From positions 1 through 64,000 of the forward strand of contig CAZEWK010000086.1 of NCBI GenBank assembly GCA_964515905.1: a stretch of 64,000 bases of DNA. Reading direction: 5' to 3'. The position numbers and the translations under genes were made by a program. The notes under the pieces were generated by a model. The model made no database searches. It was not told the origin of the DNA and saw only the letters and a list, made by a program, of their open reading frames with translations. Each line of letters begins with the position of its first letter. The first letter of the stretch is position 1. Positions 27,431 through 36,748 of this stretch are shown here, piece after piece. This stretch comes from GCA-2712985 sp964515905 (GTDB taxonomy: Bacteria > Pseudomonadota > Alphaproteobacteria > UBA7887).

Positions 27431-28081
27431 ATGCTTGAGCAACTCCCCAACAAACTTCCGGGGGCAATCCCGATATTTCCACTGCCCGGAGTGCTGTTGC
27501 TACCACTAGGGACCCTTCCTCTGAATATCTTCGAACCCCGCTATTTATCTATGACTCGTGATACTATGAAACAGGATTGGATTATTGGCATGATCCAAAC
27601 AAAGGCTCAGAGCAAAAATGAGGAATGTCCCGATATTTATCCGGTGGGTTGTGCGGGTCGGATTACTTCGTTTTCTGAGACCGAAGATGGCCGTTTTCTA
27701 ATTACACTTAAGGGGATTTCGCGGTTTAGAATTTTGAGGGAAACCCCGATCACAAGTGGCTACCGAAATGCAGAGGTCCACTGGGATCCATTCAAACTAG
27801 ATATTAAATCTAACGATGGATCTGAAGTCGATCGTACGACACTCGAGGAAATTCTATACAAATATTTTTCCTTTAAAAAAATTGAAGTTTCGTGGGAGGC
27901 TATATCTGAAGCATCTAACGAGCAGCTAATAACATCTTTAGCAATGCAATGCCCGTTTACGATGGAAGAAAAACAAGCATTGTTGGAAGCGCCGACCCAG
28001 GCAGACCGTGCTAATATAATGGTTTCAATTCTATCAATGGTAATTAAGGGAAATCTAACCGCCAGCGAAACACTACACTGA
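27431..28081 (+). CDS. LON substrate-binding-domain protein, without ATPase or protease parts
   Basis: The protein has 216 residues and consists only of the N-terminal substrate-binding (PUA-like) domain of Lon: IPIFPLPGVLLLPLGTLPLN at the start, LNIFEPRYLSM, and GCAGRITSFSETEDGRFLI. No Walker motifs or Ser-Lys protease dyad are present. Such stand-alone LON-domain proteins are common in alphaproteobacteria next to a thioredoxin-TPR gene; the function is not settled, though an adaptor or peptide-binding role is plausible. Confidence 0.88.
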   Translation: MLEQLPNKLPGAIPIFPLPGVLLLPLGTLPLNIFEPRYLSMTRDTMKQDWIIGMIQTKAQSKNEECPDIYPVGCAGRITSFSETEDGRFLITLKGISRFRILRETPITSGYRNAEVHWDPFKLDIKSNDGSEVDRTTLEEILYKYFSFKKIEVSWEAISEASNEQLITSLAMQCPFTMEEKQALLEAPTQADRANIMVSILSMVIKGNLTASETLH

Positions 28082-28092
28082 ACTTGTCGTAT

Positions 28093-28101
28093 TGTGGATA
28101 A
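28093..28101 (-). promoter_or_regulatory. exact DnaA-box sequence between the LON and Trm112-like genes
   Basis: The minus strand reads TTATCCACA, the strong DnaA consensus. It is a single nonamer in a 53-base gap, so it may be chance, or a site for DnaA-dependent transcription control of the downstream genes. Confidence 0.35.
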
Positions 28102-28134
28102 TTGAACAGTAAACCTCTCAACCTTCCGAGAAAA

Positions 28135-28347
28135 ATGACTACTAGACAAAACAACATTAAACATAAGTCTGAGATAGATCCGAAACTACTCGAAATACTA
28201 GTCTGCCCCGTGTGTCATGGACCTTTACGGTATGATCGCGAGGCTCAAGAACTGATTAGTGATAAAGTCGGTCTCGCCTACCCAATACGCGATGGCATTC
28301 CCATAATGCTTTCGGAGGAAGCCCGTGACATCAGTGTGGAAAATTAG
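28135..28347 (+). CDS. Trm112/YcaR-like small protein
   Basis: The product has 70 residues from the ATG at 28135; a TTG at 28102 would add 11. The core ILVCPVCHGPLRYDRE and LAYPIRDGIPIML is the Trm112p family signature. Only the first CxxC pair of a zinc site is present, as usual for the bacterial members. The family includes methyltransferase activators in eukaryotes and proteins of unknown role in bacteria. It sits between the LON-domain gene and the DUF971 gene, two bases before the latter. Confidence 0.88.
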   Translation: MTTRQNNIKHKSEIDPKLLEILVCPVCHGPLRYDREAQELISDKVGLAYPIRDGIPIMLSEEARDISVEN

Positions 28348-28349
28348 AT

Positions 28350-28715
28350 GTGACGGATTCGGATTCATGGCCCACAGAAATTAAGGTAAAAACTGAGGCA
28401 AAAATTCTCCAAATAACTTTTAAAAACGGAGTTTCTTATTCACTTGGTGCTGAACTACTACGGGTCGAAAGTCCCTCTGCTGAAGTACAGGGCCATGGTA
28501 AGGATCAAAAACAGTTGGTTTCAGGGCGAAGATATGTAGGTTTCCTCGAGATAGAGCCAGTGGGCAACTATGCTATTCGCATTCGGTTTGACGATACGCA
28601 TGATACCGGGATTTATTCGTGGGAGTATTTGCAACATCTCGGGAGGAACAAGGAAGAAATTTGGGACACCTATTTAGCTAATATCGCAAAAGCAGGACTG
28701 AGTCGCGACCCGTAA
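28350..28715 (+). CDS. DUF971-domain protein
   Basis: The protein has 121 residues and a GTG start two bases after the previous stop. It corresponds to the DUF971 domain (the N-terminal domain of gamma-butyrobetaine hydroxylase, standing alone): ITFKNGVSYSLGAELLRVES, then IEPVGNYAIRIRFDDTHDTG and YSWEYLQHLG. Stand-alone members are linked by neighbourhood to iron-sulfur and Mrp/ApbC functions in some bacteria. No metal ligands are obvious. It ends the cnoX group; the next gene is convergent. Confidence 0.88.
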   Translation: MTDSDSWPTEIKVKTEAKILQITFKNGVSYSLGAELLRVESPSAEVQGHGKDQKQLVSGRRYVGFLEIEPVGNYAIRIRFDDTHDTGIYSWEYLQHLGRNKEEIWDTYLANIAKAGLSRDP

Positions 28716-28723
28716 CTACTGTT

Positions 28724-29950
28724 CTACACAACATTATCCCTAAAGAGGTTCGGTAGCCCCCCAAGAGTACCCATTGCGTGGCGCTGGAAAATACGTTTTA
28801 GAAAAGGAAGCTGGTTCACCGCGCCCAGACCAAAGGTCCGAAGCCCACGAACCGGCACCAAAGTAGTACTAAACAACCTGTTGAGCCCATCTGTAATCGC
28901 CGCCATTGAAAAACCATCAAACCTTCTCCACTGATCGTAACGGCTCAATACTATGGGATCTCCCAAATCCATCCCCAGTCTCTGAGCCTCTCCTAGTAAT
29001 TGTGCCAAAGCCGCAGCATCTCTAAGTCCAAGATTTAATCCTTGCCCAGCTATAGGATGGATAGCATGTGCGGCATCCCCAACGAGAGCCAATCTTTCTG
29101 ATATTAATTCGCGGGCAAGCAAAAGTTGCAGTGGGTAGTGCCAACGGGGACTAATTACCTCAAGTTCCCCTAAAAATCCCCCAAATCGCCAGGATAATTC
29201 CTCTACAAAATCCGTGTCACCAAGATTTAGAATAGCAGCGGCCGTATCCGGGCGTTCCGTCCAAACAAGTGACGAACAATTTCCAATCATCGGAAGGATC
29301 GCAAATGGGCCTGCACTTAAAAAACGCTCATGTGCAATTGCATTATGCGGGAAACTATGGCGAACGCTGCAGACAATACCAGTTTGATGATAGGCACGTT
29401 CGATAATCTTAATGCCCGCTCCAGAACGCAGCGCAGAATTTTTGCCATCCGCTGCAACTACTAACATAGCGCTCACCTTTATGCCGTTCGAAAGCTCCGC
29501 GCTGACCCGGTGAGAGTTGCGTTCAATACTTTGTACTTCAACTTCTGTTTCCCAGCAAATTTTTGGGTCAGCAGCAACTATCCTATTTAACGCAAGGCGC
29601 AGAACTCGGTTTTCTATAATGTAGCCCATCGGCCCAGCACCCACATCTTTTGCGTTATAGTGGAGAAAAAACGGTGACTCCCTGTCAGTAACACGAATTT
29701 CTTGTATAGGTTGCGCTTCAGCCTGGACTAATTTCCAGATCCCTAGATGGCGAAGCATATTAGCAGACCCTTTTGCAATAGAGGAAACCCGGCCATCGAA
29801 ATATTCACCTTCGACATGCTCTGGAGCTTGACGATCTACAAGCATCACTTTGAGACCTGCATTTGATGCGGCCCGTGCAAAAGTCAACCCAACCAGGCCC
29901 CCTCCCACAACCAAAAGGTCTCCGTTGAAACTCTCTCCTAAACTATTCAT
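28724..29950 (-). CDS. UbiH/COQ6-family FAD-dependent monooxygenase
   Basis: The protein has 408 residues from the ATG (a GTG at 29968 would add six). The dinucleotide-binding LLVVGGGLVGLTFARAA, the mid-protein LVVAADGKNSALR and the C-terminal LVGDAAHAIHPIAGQGLNLG are the three motifs of aromatic hydroxylases of the ubiquinone pathway. It probably hydroxylates a ring carbon of a demethoxy-ubiquinone intermediate at the inner membrane. Which position (UbiH, UbiF, UbiI or the broader UbiL/M types) cannot be decided from motifs. It is convergent with the DUF971 gene, eight bases apart. Confidence 0.88.
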   Translation of the reverse strand: MNSLGESFNGDLLVVGGGLVGLTFARAASNAGLKVMLVDRQAPEHVEGEYFDGRVSSIAKGSANMLRHLGIWKLVQAEAQPIQEIRVTDRESPFFLHYNAKDVGAGPMGYIIENRVLRLALNRIVAADPKICWETEVEVQSIERNSHRVSAELSNGIKVSAMLVVAADGKNSALRSGAGIKIIERAYHQTGIVCSVRHSFPHNAIAHERFLSAGPFAILPMIGNCSSLVWTERPDTAAAILNLGDTDFVEELSWRFGGFLGELEVISPRWHYPLQLLLARELISERLALVGDAAHAIHPIAGQGLNLGLRDAAALAQLLGEAQRLGMDLGDPIVLSRYDQWRRFDGFSMAAITDGLNRLFSTTLVPVRGLRTFGLGAVNQLPFLKRIFQRHAMGTLGGLPNLFRDNVV

Positions 29951-30077
29951 TGTGCCAACATCGGCCACACGAAACTAATTGTCCAGAAGAGAGTATTAGA
30001 TTTGTTGTCCACGCCTTCTTACTTTAGCGACCGCAGACCCTCCCCCGAAAGCCGGAAGTAGAATTGGAGACAGAAAA

Positions 30078-31448
30078 ATGACACCGAAATGGCATCTACT
30101 GACAGCTACTGAGCTCGGAGAACAAATTCGAAACAGGTCAATTAGCCCCCTCGAACTTACTCAGCATTTTCTGACACGTATTAAAGAGCAGGACAGTGAC
30201 CGACGGATTTATGTTCGAACTACCGATGAACGAGCACTTGTGGAGGCAGAGGCAGCAGAAATTCGTGCTGCACAAGGACTGGCCCGGAGTCCCCTTGACG
30301 GCGTGCCGATCTCTTGGAAAGACCTATATGATACCGCAGGTGTGCGAACGGAAGGAGGGAGCCCGCTGTTGGCGGAGCGGACTCCAAAATCTGATGCCAC
30401 TGTTCTAGAAAGAGCCACCAGCGCAGGAATGATTTGCCTGGGCAAAACCAATACTGTTCAGTTTGCGCTTGGTGGAATCGGTACAAATCCAGTCACCGGG
30501 ACACCACCTAATGCAGTGATGACAGATACTCCGAGGGCACCTGGGGGTTCTTCGTCGGGGGCAGCCGTTTCCGTTGCATCAGGTCTTGCAGCAGCTGGAA
30601 TCGGTTCGGATACAGGTGGTTCAGTGCGCGTACCTGCTGCATGGAATGCTCTTGTAGGCTTTAAAACGTCGATTGGTGCTCTGCCAATGCGGGGTGTACT
30701 GCCACTGGCACGAAGCCTCGATACCGTCGGACCACTGACCAAGTCTGTCACTGATGCCGCCGCCCTATTTGCTATATTGGGAGCACGCCCACTTGTCGAT
30801 TTAAACAACGCGAGCCCAAGCAAACTTAAGCTTTTGGTTGCAGAGACGGTTGTGTGGGACGATATTGAATCAGGAGTAGAAAACCCACTCCGTACAGCAC
30901 TTGAGAAACTAATTGGGGCCGGAGCAAAGATCGATTATGCGCAAATACCTGAATTTGCTGAGATCACGACCGCTGTAAAACGACACGGTTCAATTGCGGT
31001 TGCTGAAGGCTACCAATGCTGGAAACACCTCATCGATGAGCAAGGCCAATTAATCGATCCATTAGTTAGATTCCGATTCCACCAGGGACGGGACATGAGT
31101 ACCACCAACATTGAATCGGTGAGGTCTACTATTATACGTTTAACACCAACATTCTACCAACGTATCGCTGGTTATGACGCTCTTTTGGCCCCAACGGTAC
31201 CAATTCAACCACCGCCGTTATCAGAAGTTGAGACAAATGCGGAAAAGTATCGTATCGCTAATGGCCTAGCTTTGAGAAATACACAGATAGGAAACCTGCT
31301 CCCAAGTTGCGCCATTACTCTTCCGGTAACGTCTCACCCTGTGCCAGCCGGTCTCATGGTAATTACAAGAGCCGGAGATGACGACAGACTGCTCCGAGTG
31401 GCAAAAGCCATTGAAAACACGGTGTCTTTTAACCACCAACAAGCCTAG
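30078..31448 (+). CDS. amidase signature family hydrolase (GatA-like)
   Basis: The protein has 456 residues, with GGAGA upstream of the ATG. The Ser-cisSer-Lys machinery is visible: Lys81 in ISWKDLYD, the cis-Ser in APGGSSSGAAVS (about 158-159) and the nucleophile Ser182 in GSDTGGSVRVPA. It is probably a stand-alone amidase rather than tRNA amidotransferase subunit A, since no gatB or gatC is nearby. Its substrate is unknown; a small amide is likely. It is divergent from the monooxygenase gene, and the ammonium transporter gene follows, which would fit ammonia release but proves nothing. Confidence 0.88.
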   Translation: MTPKWHLLTATELGEQIRNRSISPLELTQHFLTRIKEQDSDRRIYVRTTDERALVEAEAAEIRAAQGLARSPLDGVPISWKDLYDTAGVRTEGGSPLLAERTPKSDATVLERATSAGMICLGKTNTVQFALGGIGTNPVTGTPPNAVMTDTPRAPGGSSSGAAVSVASGLAAAGIGSDTGGSVRVPAAWNALVGFKTSIGALPMRGVLPLARSLDTVGPLTKSVTDAAALFAILGARPLVDLNNASPSKLKLLVAETVVWDDIESGVENPLRTALEKLIGAGAKIDYAQIPEFAEITTAVKRHGSIAVAEGYQCWKHLIDEQGQLIDPLVRFRFHQGRDMSTTNIESVRSTIIRLTPTFYQRIAGYDALLAPTVPIQPPPLSEVETNAEKYRIANGLALRNTQIGNLLPSCAITLPVTSHPVPAGLMVITRAGDDDRLLRVAKAIENTVSFNHQQA

Positions 31449-31699
31449 GCAAGACCTGTTTTAACCTCGATTCGTTAATTAGGAATATTTAAAAACCTCG
31501 GCTACCATTTTGGTTTGAACAAAGCCTCAGATATTGCAGAGCGTTGACCACTTGCTCCACTATGGTATCGTCGCCTAAATTTTGAGCTTTTATGAGTTAG
31601 CTTATGGTTTTATGGTGAAAATATTGGCATAAACAAATCTTAATTTGTTGGATCTCGTCACGATCTAATAAAGCCCTGTCAACCGGAGAAATACTGAAA

Positions 31700-33004
31700 A
31701 TGAGTGTACTGACTAAACTTATATCGGCGCCGTTTGCGCTCGTTTTATTGATAGCAACCGGCCCCGCGCTGGCCCAAGAAGGATCAGCCCTATCAAGTGG
31801 GAACACTGCGTGGATTCTCACGGCCACCGCTTTAGTTTTATTGATGACTATGCCCGGTCTAGCACTGTTTTATGGTGGGCTTGTGCGGTCGCGCAACGTT
31901 GTTTCAGTTCTGATGCATTGTTTTGCGATTTGTTGTATGGCGTCCGTGCTATGGCTGGTATGCACCTATAGCCTCGCTTTCGGCGATGGAGGCCCTTTGA
32001 ATGGTTACGTCGGCGGTTTAGGCAAAGCCTTCTTGGCCGGCGTTGGTATTGATGCCATGGCAGGCGATATACCAGAAACTGTGTTTTTTATGTTCCAAAT
32101 GACATTTGCTATAATAACCCCAGCCCTGATAGTGGGAGCATACGTTGAACGCATAAAATTTAGTGCGGTTATTCTTTTTAGCTTAATATGGTCAATTTTG
32201 GTTTACGCTCCGGTAGCCCACTGGGTTTGGGGTGGCGGTTGGCTAATGGAAATGGGCGTGCAGGATTTTGCCGGAGGGCTTGTTGTCCACATGACCTGTG
32301 GAATCTCTGCATTAGTATTGGCAGCAATTTTAGGCCCACGCAAAGGTTTCCCAAGCGAGATACAACGACCGCATAATCCAGGAATGGTTATGATAGGTGC
32401 TGCAATGCTGTGGGTCGGATGGTACGGATTTAATGCTGGCAGCGCCCTCGCAGCGAACGAGGGTGCCGGTATGGCAATGACCGTAACTCATATCTCAGCT
32501 GCTACCGCAGCATTTACCTGGATGTTGATTGAATGGCTGGGGCATGGCAAACCAACACTAGTTGGTATCGCAACAGGTGCCATAGCGGGGTTAGCAACTA
32601 TAACTCCAGCGTCCGGCTTCGTAGGCCCGGTCGGGGCCCTCTTTATCGGGATTGCAGCTGGCGTGGTATGTTTTTACATGTGTGGTGTCGTAAAAAGTAT
32701 GTTGAAGATCGATGATTCCCTTGATGTCTTCGCAGTCCACGGAGTTGGCGGTGCCATGGGTGCGCTTCTAACCGCGATTTTTGGTGCAGCAAGTCTCGGC
32801 GGATTGGGTCTCTCTGAGAATTCTATCGGGGGCCAGTTTGGAATCCAGTTAACCGGGGTTATTGCGACTTTGGTTTGGTCAGGAGTGTTGACATTCGTTA
32901 TTGTAAAAGTCGTTCAAGCTGTTGTTGGACTACGGGCAACAACTGAAGAAGAAACAGAAGGATTAGATGTTGTTACTCACGGTGAGCGAGGTTACGAACT
33001 TTAG
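31700..33004 (+). CDS. amtB: ammonium transporter AmtB
   Basis: The protein has 434 residues, with a cleavable signal peptide (about residues 1-25, ending PALAQ) and eleven membrane helices. Family features include TMPGLALFYGGLVRSRN, the pore-lining HWVWGGGWL histidine and the second histidine in FAVHGVGGAMGALLTAIFG. It moves ammonium across the inner membrane at low supply. A GGAG ribosome site precedes the ATG. No P-II gene (glnK) lies in the 250 bases upstream, unlike the usual glnK-amtB pair. A strong terminator follows directly. Confidence 0.96.
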   Translation: MSVLTKLISAPFALVLLIATGPALAQEGSALSSGNTAWILTATALVLLMTMPGLALFYGGLVRSRNVVSVLMHCFAICCMASVLWLVCTYSLAFGDGGPLNGYVGGLGKAFLAGVGIDAMAGDIPETVFFMFQMTFAIITPALIVGAYVERIKFSAVILFSLIWSILVYAPVAHWVWGGGWLMEMGVQDFAGGLVVHMTCGISALVLAAILGPRKGFPSEIQRPHNPGMVMIGAAMLWVGWYGFNAGSALAANEGAGMAMTVTHISAATAAFTWMLIEWLGHGKPTLVGIATGAIAGLATITPASGFVGPVGALFIGIAAGVVCFYMCGVVKSMLKIDDSLDVFAVHGVGGAMGALLTAIFGAASLGGLGLSENSIGGQFGIQLTGVIATLVWSGVLTFVIVKVVQAVVGLRATTEEETEGLDVVTHGERGYEL

Positions 33005-33031
33005 ACATTAGCTAATTTCTAAAGTGACTCT

Positions 33032-33058
33032 AACGGCGGCCAACAGGCCGCCGTTTTT
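33032..33058 (+). terminator. rho-independent terminator of amtB
   Basis: AACGGCGGCC (33032-33041) and GGCCGCCGTT (33046-33055) form a perfect ten-base stem with an AACA loop, followed by a T run (TTTTT from 33054). It starts 28 bases after the amtB stop. It is the clearest intrinsic terminator in the window. Confidence 0.9.
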
Positions 33059-33146
33059 GCATCAATTTTCTCGGTATGATACTATCCATGGCGTTGAAGT
33101 CCCAACGCATATACAATATTTGCTAAGTAGTCTAATTTGGGTTTCA

Positions 33147-34337
33147 ATGATTAATGATCGGCTTGCTTTACTGCAGGACTATCCTTTTGGGCGATTGAAC
33201 AATTTGCTGGCCGACACACAACCAGCAAAAACTCTCGCACCCATAATCATGTCAATCGGGGAACCTCGTCATGCTTATCCTGATTTTGTCCAAAAATTAA
33301 TAACTCAGCACACCGAGTTGTGGGGTAAGTACCCGCCAACAAATGGTACTCCTGAATTTCGAAAGGCTGTCAGGGAATGGCTCAATAGTCGATACTCTCT
33401 GCCAGACGGAATGATTCATGACAAAGACCACATACTGCCAGTAGCCGGAACCCGAGAAGCCTTGTTTTCAATCGCCCTTTTAGCCGTTCCTGGAAAAAAA
33501 CGCGGTGCACAGCCAACTGTGCTCATACCGGACCCTTTCTACCAAATCTATTCAGGTGCAGCGATTATGGCTGGTGCAGAGCCCGTATATGTGCCCACAA
33601 CTCAGGAGACGGGCTTTTTACCAGATTTCAGTAAACTTCCCACTGATAAGCTTAACCGTGCAGCTCTTGCTTATCTATGCACGCCATCAAATCCACAGGG
33701 AGCTGTCGCCTCGTTGGACCAGCTTGCTTCATACATTCAGCTAGCGAGAAATCACGATTTCATTTTAGCCACAGACGAATGCTACAGTGAAATTTACTTT
33801 GATGCACCACCGCATGGTGTAATTGAGGCATGTGTTTCAGAGGGAAGCAAATTAAATAATGTGATCGCGTTCCACTCGTTGTCTAAACGCTCTAATGTTC
33901 CCGGTCTGCGATCAGGGTTTGTGGTGGGCGATAAAATGATAATTGACGGTTTTACCAGGCTTCGGCAATACACTGGTGGTGCAAGCCCGGGGCCTATTTT
34001 AGCCGTGGCTACACAACTTTGGAAAGACGAAGCACACGTGAAAGCAAACCGCGCACTTTATCGGAAGAAATTTATGGATGCTGAATCTATCTTAGGCGAC
34101 CATCCTGGTTTTTATCGACCAGACGCTGGTTTCTACCTCTGGCTAGATGTACGTGACGGCGAAAAGGTGGCTCAGGAGTTATGGAATACAGCAGCCGTTA
34201 AGGTAATGCCCGGCGCCTATTTGAGCCGACAGGGGTTGAAGTCACCTGGCAGTCCTTACATTCGTATAGCCCTTGTAGATAATCGCAAAAATACATTAGA
34301 AGCACTCGACCGAATAGCTACTGTCCTACTGGAATAA
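33147..34337 (+). CDS. dapC: class I/II PLP-dependent aminotransferase, DapC-like
   Basis: The product has 396 residues from the ATG at 33147. A longer frame from 33024 runs through the amtB terminator and adds an unrelated N-terminus, so it is rejected. Motifs include the N-terminal YPFGRLNNLLAD, YLCTPSNPQGA, the DECYSEIYF aspartate, and the PLP lysine in HSLSKRSNVPGLRSGF. It is closest in appearance to succinyldiaminopimelate aminotransferases of lysine and peptidoglycan synthesis, though assignment within fold-type I is approximate. ftsK starts five bases after its stop. Confidence 0.82.
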   Translation: MINDRLALLQDYPFGRLNNLLADTQPAKTLAPIIMSIGEPRHAYPDFVQKLITQHTELWGKYPPTNGTPEFRKAVREWLNSRYSLPDGMIHDKDHILPVAGTREALFSIALLAVPGKKRGAQPTVLIPDPFYQIYSGAAIMAGAEPVYVPTTQETGFLPDFSKLPTDKLNRAALAYLCTPSNPQGAVASLDQLASYIQLARNHDFILATDECYSEIYFDAPPHGVIEACVSEGSKLNNVIAFHSLSKRSNVPGLRSGFVVGDKMIIDGFTRLRQYTGGASPGPILAVATQLWKDEAHVKANRALYRKKFMDAESILGDHPGFYRPDAGFYLWLDVRDGEKVAQELWNTAAVKVMPGAYLSRQGLKSPGSPYIRIALVDNRKNTLEALDRIATVLLE

Positions 34338-34342
34338 CGCAT

Positions 34343-36700
34343 ATGGTTTCGCGCACAACCACCCGTAAACCTACCCTTTTGCCTCCTGGAACAAACGAGT
34401 TTCTTCGTAGACGTGGACTCGAATTTATCGGTGTTGCCTTATTTATCGCTGCTGTCTCATTGCTTATCGCTTTATTGACGTACAATCCTAACGATCCATC
34501 ACCGAATAATTCTACGAATGCAGTGCCTACAAACTGGATAGGCAGTCCAGGCGCTTATCTTGCAGACATCCTGATTACTTATTTTGGTCTTGTCGCTTTT
34601 CTTCCCAGTGCAGCCCTCTTAGGTTGGGGGTGGCGACTAATACGACATCATTCCCTTGATCTTGCGTGGATACGTTTTTCGACAATCTTACTGGCTATGT
34701 TAGGCGCACCATTAACTCTTTCGGGACTAGTCCTCCCTGCAGAATGGGGGTCGATAGGAGTATATGGGGGACAGGTTGGCACAATGTTGTTTCGAACACA
34801 GACAATTCTTTGTGATGCAATTTCTGTCCCCACATGGCCCATTACTGCTGCAATCGGTGTTCTAACTGTTGGTTCGATACCATTAATTCTTGGTGTGCCC
34901 AGAAACGATGGTTGGGCAATTGTTTTATTTCTTTATCAAAGCACTCGATGGCTCGCGTTCTGTATCTATAACTTTATGGCAGCCGCTACTCGTCTATTCA
35001 CAAATCATAATAAGCCATCTAAAAGGCCGACTCGTCGGAAAAAGAAAACAAACTCGCAAAGGAAAACGCGCATAGAACCAAAGCTTGGGAAGTCCGAGCC
35101 AACTCATACGGTCGTAATGGGTTCCGAAACCGCCCACACTGGAATTAGAGAAGCAAGCGAGCGTCAGGGTCAGTTGCGATTGGAAAAAGATCTTGCTGAA
35201 TTGCCCCCACTTAGCTTACTGACCGATTCAGTACAACAACCGAGAAAAATAACCGAACTTGATTCGAACGCGCTGAAGAAAAATGCAGAATTACTCGAGA
35301 AAGTCCTAGAAGAATTTAAGGTTCATGGAAATATAGAACATGTATTCGCTGGAGGACCCGTCGTCACTCGATATGAGCTAGAACCAGCAGCAGGCACCCG
35401 CTCCGCACGAGTCATAGCTTTAGCTGACGACATTGCTCGGTCAATGAGCGCAATTTCTGCAAGGGTAGCGGTGATCCCAGGTAAAAATGCAATTGGTATA
35501 GAGCTACCAAATACACATAGAGAAACTGTTTATTTGCGTGAGTTACTAGGGTCTGCTGAATTTGAAAACGCCAACTATGAACTACCGTTGGCACTAGGGA
35601 AAAATATAAATAGCGAACCAATAGTTGTCGACCTTGCACGTATGCCGCATCTTTTAGTTGCTGGCACTACAGGTTCTGGTAAATCCGTGGCCATTAATAG
35701 TATGATCCTATCACTTTTATATAGACTTAGGCCCCAAGACTGCCGGCTAATAATGATAGATCCAAAATTACTTGAATTATCTGTATATGATGGCATCCCT
35801 CATTTATTGCATCCAGTAGTTACGGAACCCAAAAAGGCGGTGGTAGCGCTTAAGTGGACAGTAAAGGAAATGAATCAACGTTACCGTTTAATGTCTAATC
35901 TAAATGTTCGAAACATTGCGGGATACAACAAACGCATCCAGGATGCTATAGCCAGAGGTGAGAAACTCACCAGAACGGTTCAAACTGGATATGATCCGGA
36001 GACCGGCAAACCACTTTACGAAGAACAGCCTCTCGACACAGAACCGCTGCCGCTTCTGGTGGTGGTCGTCGACGAAATGGCGGACCTGATGTTAGTGGCA
36101 GGGAAAGAGATCGAAGTAGCCATTCAATCGCTCGCTCAACGAGCCAGAGCGGCAGGCATACATCTTATTATCGCGACCCAGCGTCCGTCGGTAGACGTTA
36201 TCACAGGTACCATCAAAGCTAATCTCCCGACCCGAATTAGTTTTCAAGTAACCTCCAAAATTGATAGTCGAACAATATTAGGGGAACAGGGGGCAGAACA
36301 GTTACTTGGCATGGGAGACATGTTGTATATGGCTGGTGGGGGGCAGATCACAAGGGTGCATGGACCTTTCGTTAGTGATCAAGAAGTAGAAACGGTAGTT
36401 AACTTTTTGCGATCTCAAGGCACACCAGACTATTTAACAGAGGTCACCGAGGAACAAACTGAGGACAATTCCCCTGAGACCACAGCAGATGGGGGCGGCG
36501 ACGAATTATATGACCGCGCTATACACCTAGTATTAACTGAACGAAAAGCTTCTACTAGCTTTATACAACGCCACTTACAAATAGGATATAACCGTGCTGC
36601 GCGTCTAATTGAAAAAATGGAGTCAGAAGGTGTAGTTAGCCCAGCAAACCATGTAGGAAAGCGAGACATATTAGTTGGCGATACACATGGTGAGTACTGA
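34343..36700 (+). CDS. ftsK: DNA translocase FtsK
   Basis: The protein has 785 residues. Four membrane helices occupy the first 190 residues, then a basic linker (KRPTRRKKKTNSQRK), then the motor domain. Walker A is GTTGSGKS at 441-448, Walker B is VVVDEMADLM, and AGIHLIIATQRPSVDVITG follows. The C-terminal winged-helix gamma domain (YDRAIHLVLTERKASTSFIQ, then AARLIEKMESEGVVSPANHVG) would read KOPS sequences and activate XerCD recombination. It acts at the septum to clear chromosome termini. lolA follows by 48 bases. Confidence 0.97.
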   Translation: MVSRTTTRKPTLLPPGTNEFLRRRGLEFIGVALFIAAVSLLIALLTYNPNDPSPNNSTNAVPTNWIGSPGAYLADILITYFGLVAFLPSAALLGWGWRLIRHHSLDLAWIRFSTILLAMLGAPLTLSGLVLPAEWGSIGVYGGQVGTMLFRTQTILCDAISVPTWPITAAIGVLTVGSIPLILGVPRNDGWAIVLFLYQSTRWLAFCIYNFMAAATRLFTNHNKPSKRPTRRKKKTNSQRKTRIEPKLGKSEPTHTVVMGSETAHTGIREASERQGQLRLEKDLAELPPLSLLTDSVQQPRKITELDSNALKKNAELLEKVLEEFKVHGNIEHVFAGGPVVTRYELEPAAGTRSARVIALADDIARSMSAISARVAVIPGKNAIGIELPNTHRETVYLRELLGSAEFENANYELPLALGKNINSEPIVVDLARMPHLLVAGTTGSGKSVAINSMILSLLYRLRPQDCRLIMIDPKLLELSVYDGIPHLLHPVVTEPKKAVVALKWTVKEMNQRYRLMSNLNVRNIAGYNKRIQDAIARGEKLTRTVQTGYDPETGKPLYEEQPLDTEPLPLLVVVVDEMADLMLVAGKEIEVAIQSLAQRARAAGIHLIIATQRPSVDVITGTIKANLPTRISFQVTSKIDSRTILGEQGAEQLLGMGDMLYMAGGGQITRVHGPFVSDQEVETVVNFLRSQGTPDYLTEVTEEQTEDNSPETTADGGGDELYDRAIHLVLTERKASTSFIQRHLQIGYNRAARLIEKMESEGVVSPANHVGKRDILVGDTHGEY

Positions 36701-36748
36701 AGGTAATGAATAAAACCGTTCGAAGAGTTTTCTTATATATAAGCCATT

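Noticed and set aside
31449..31699. Sigma-54 promoter for amtB
   Set aside because: No GG-N10-GC element with the right flanks was found; only a weak TTGACC-N16-TATCGT sigma-70-like pair at 31544-31571.
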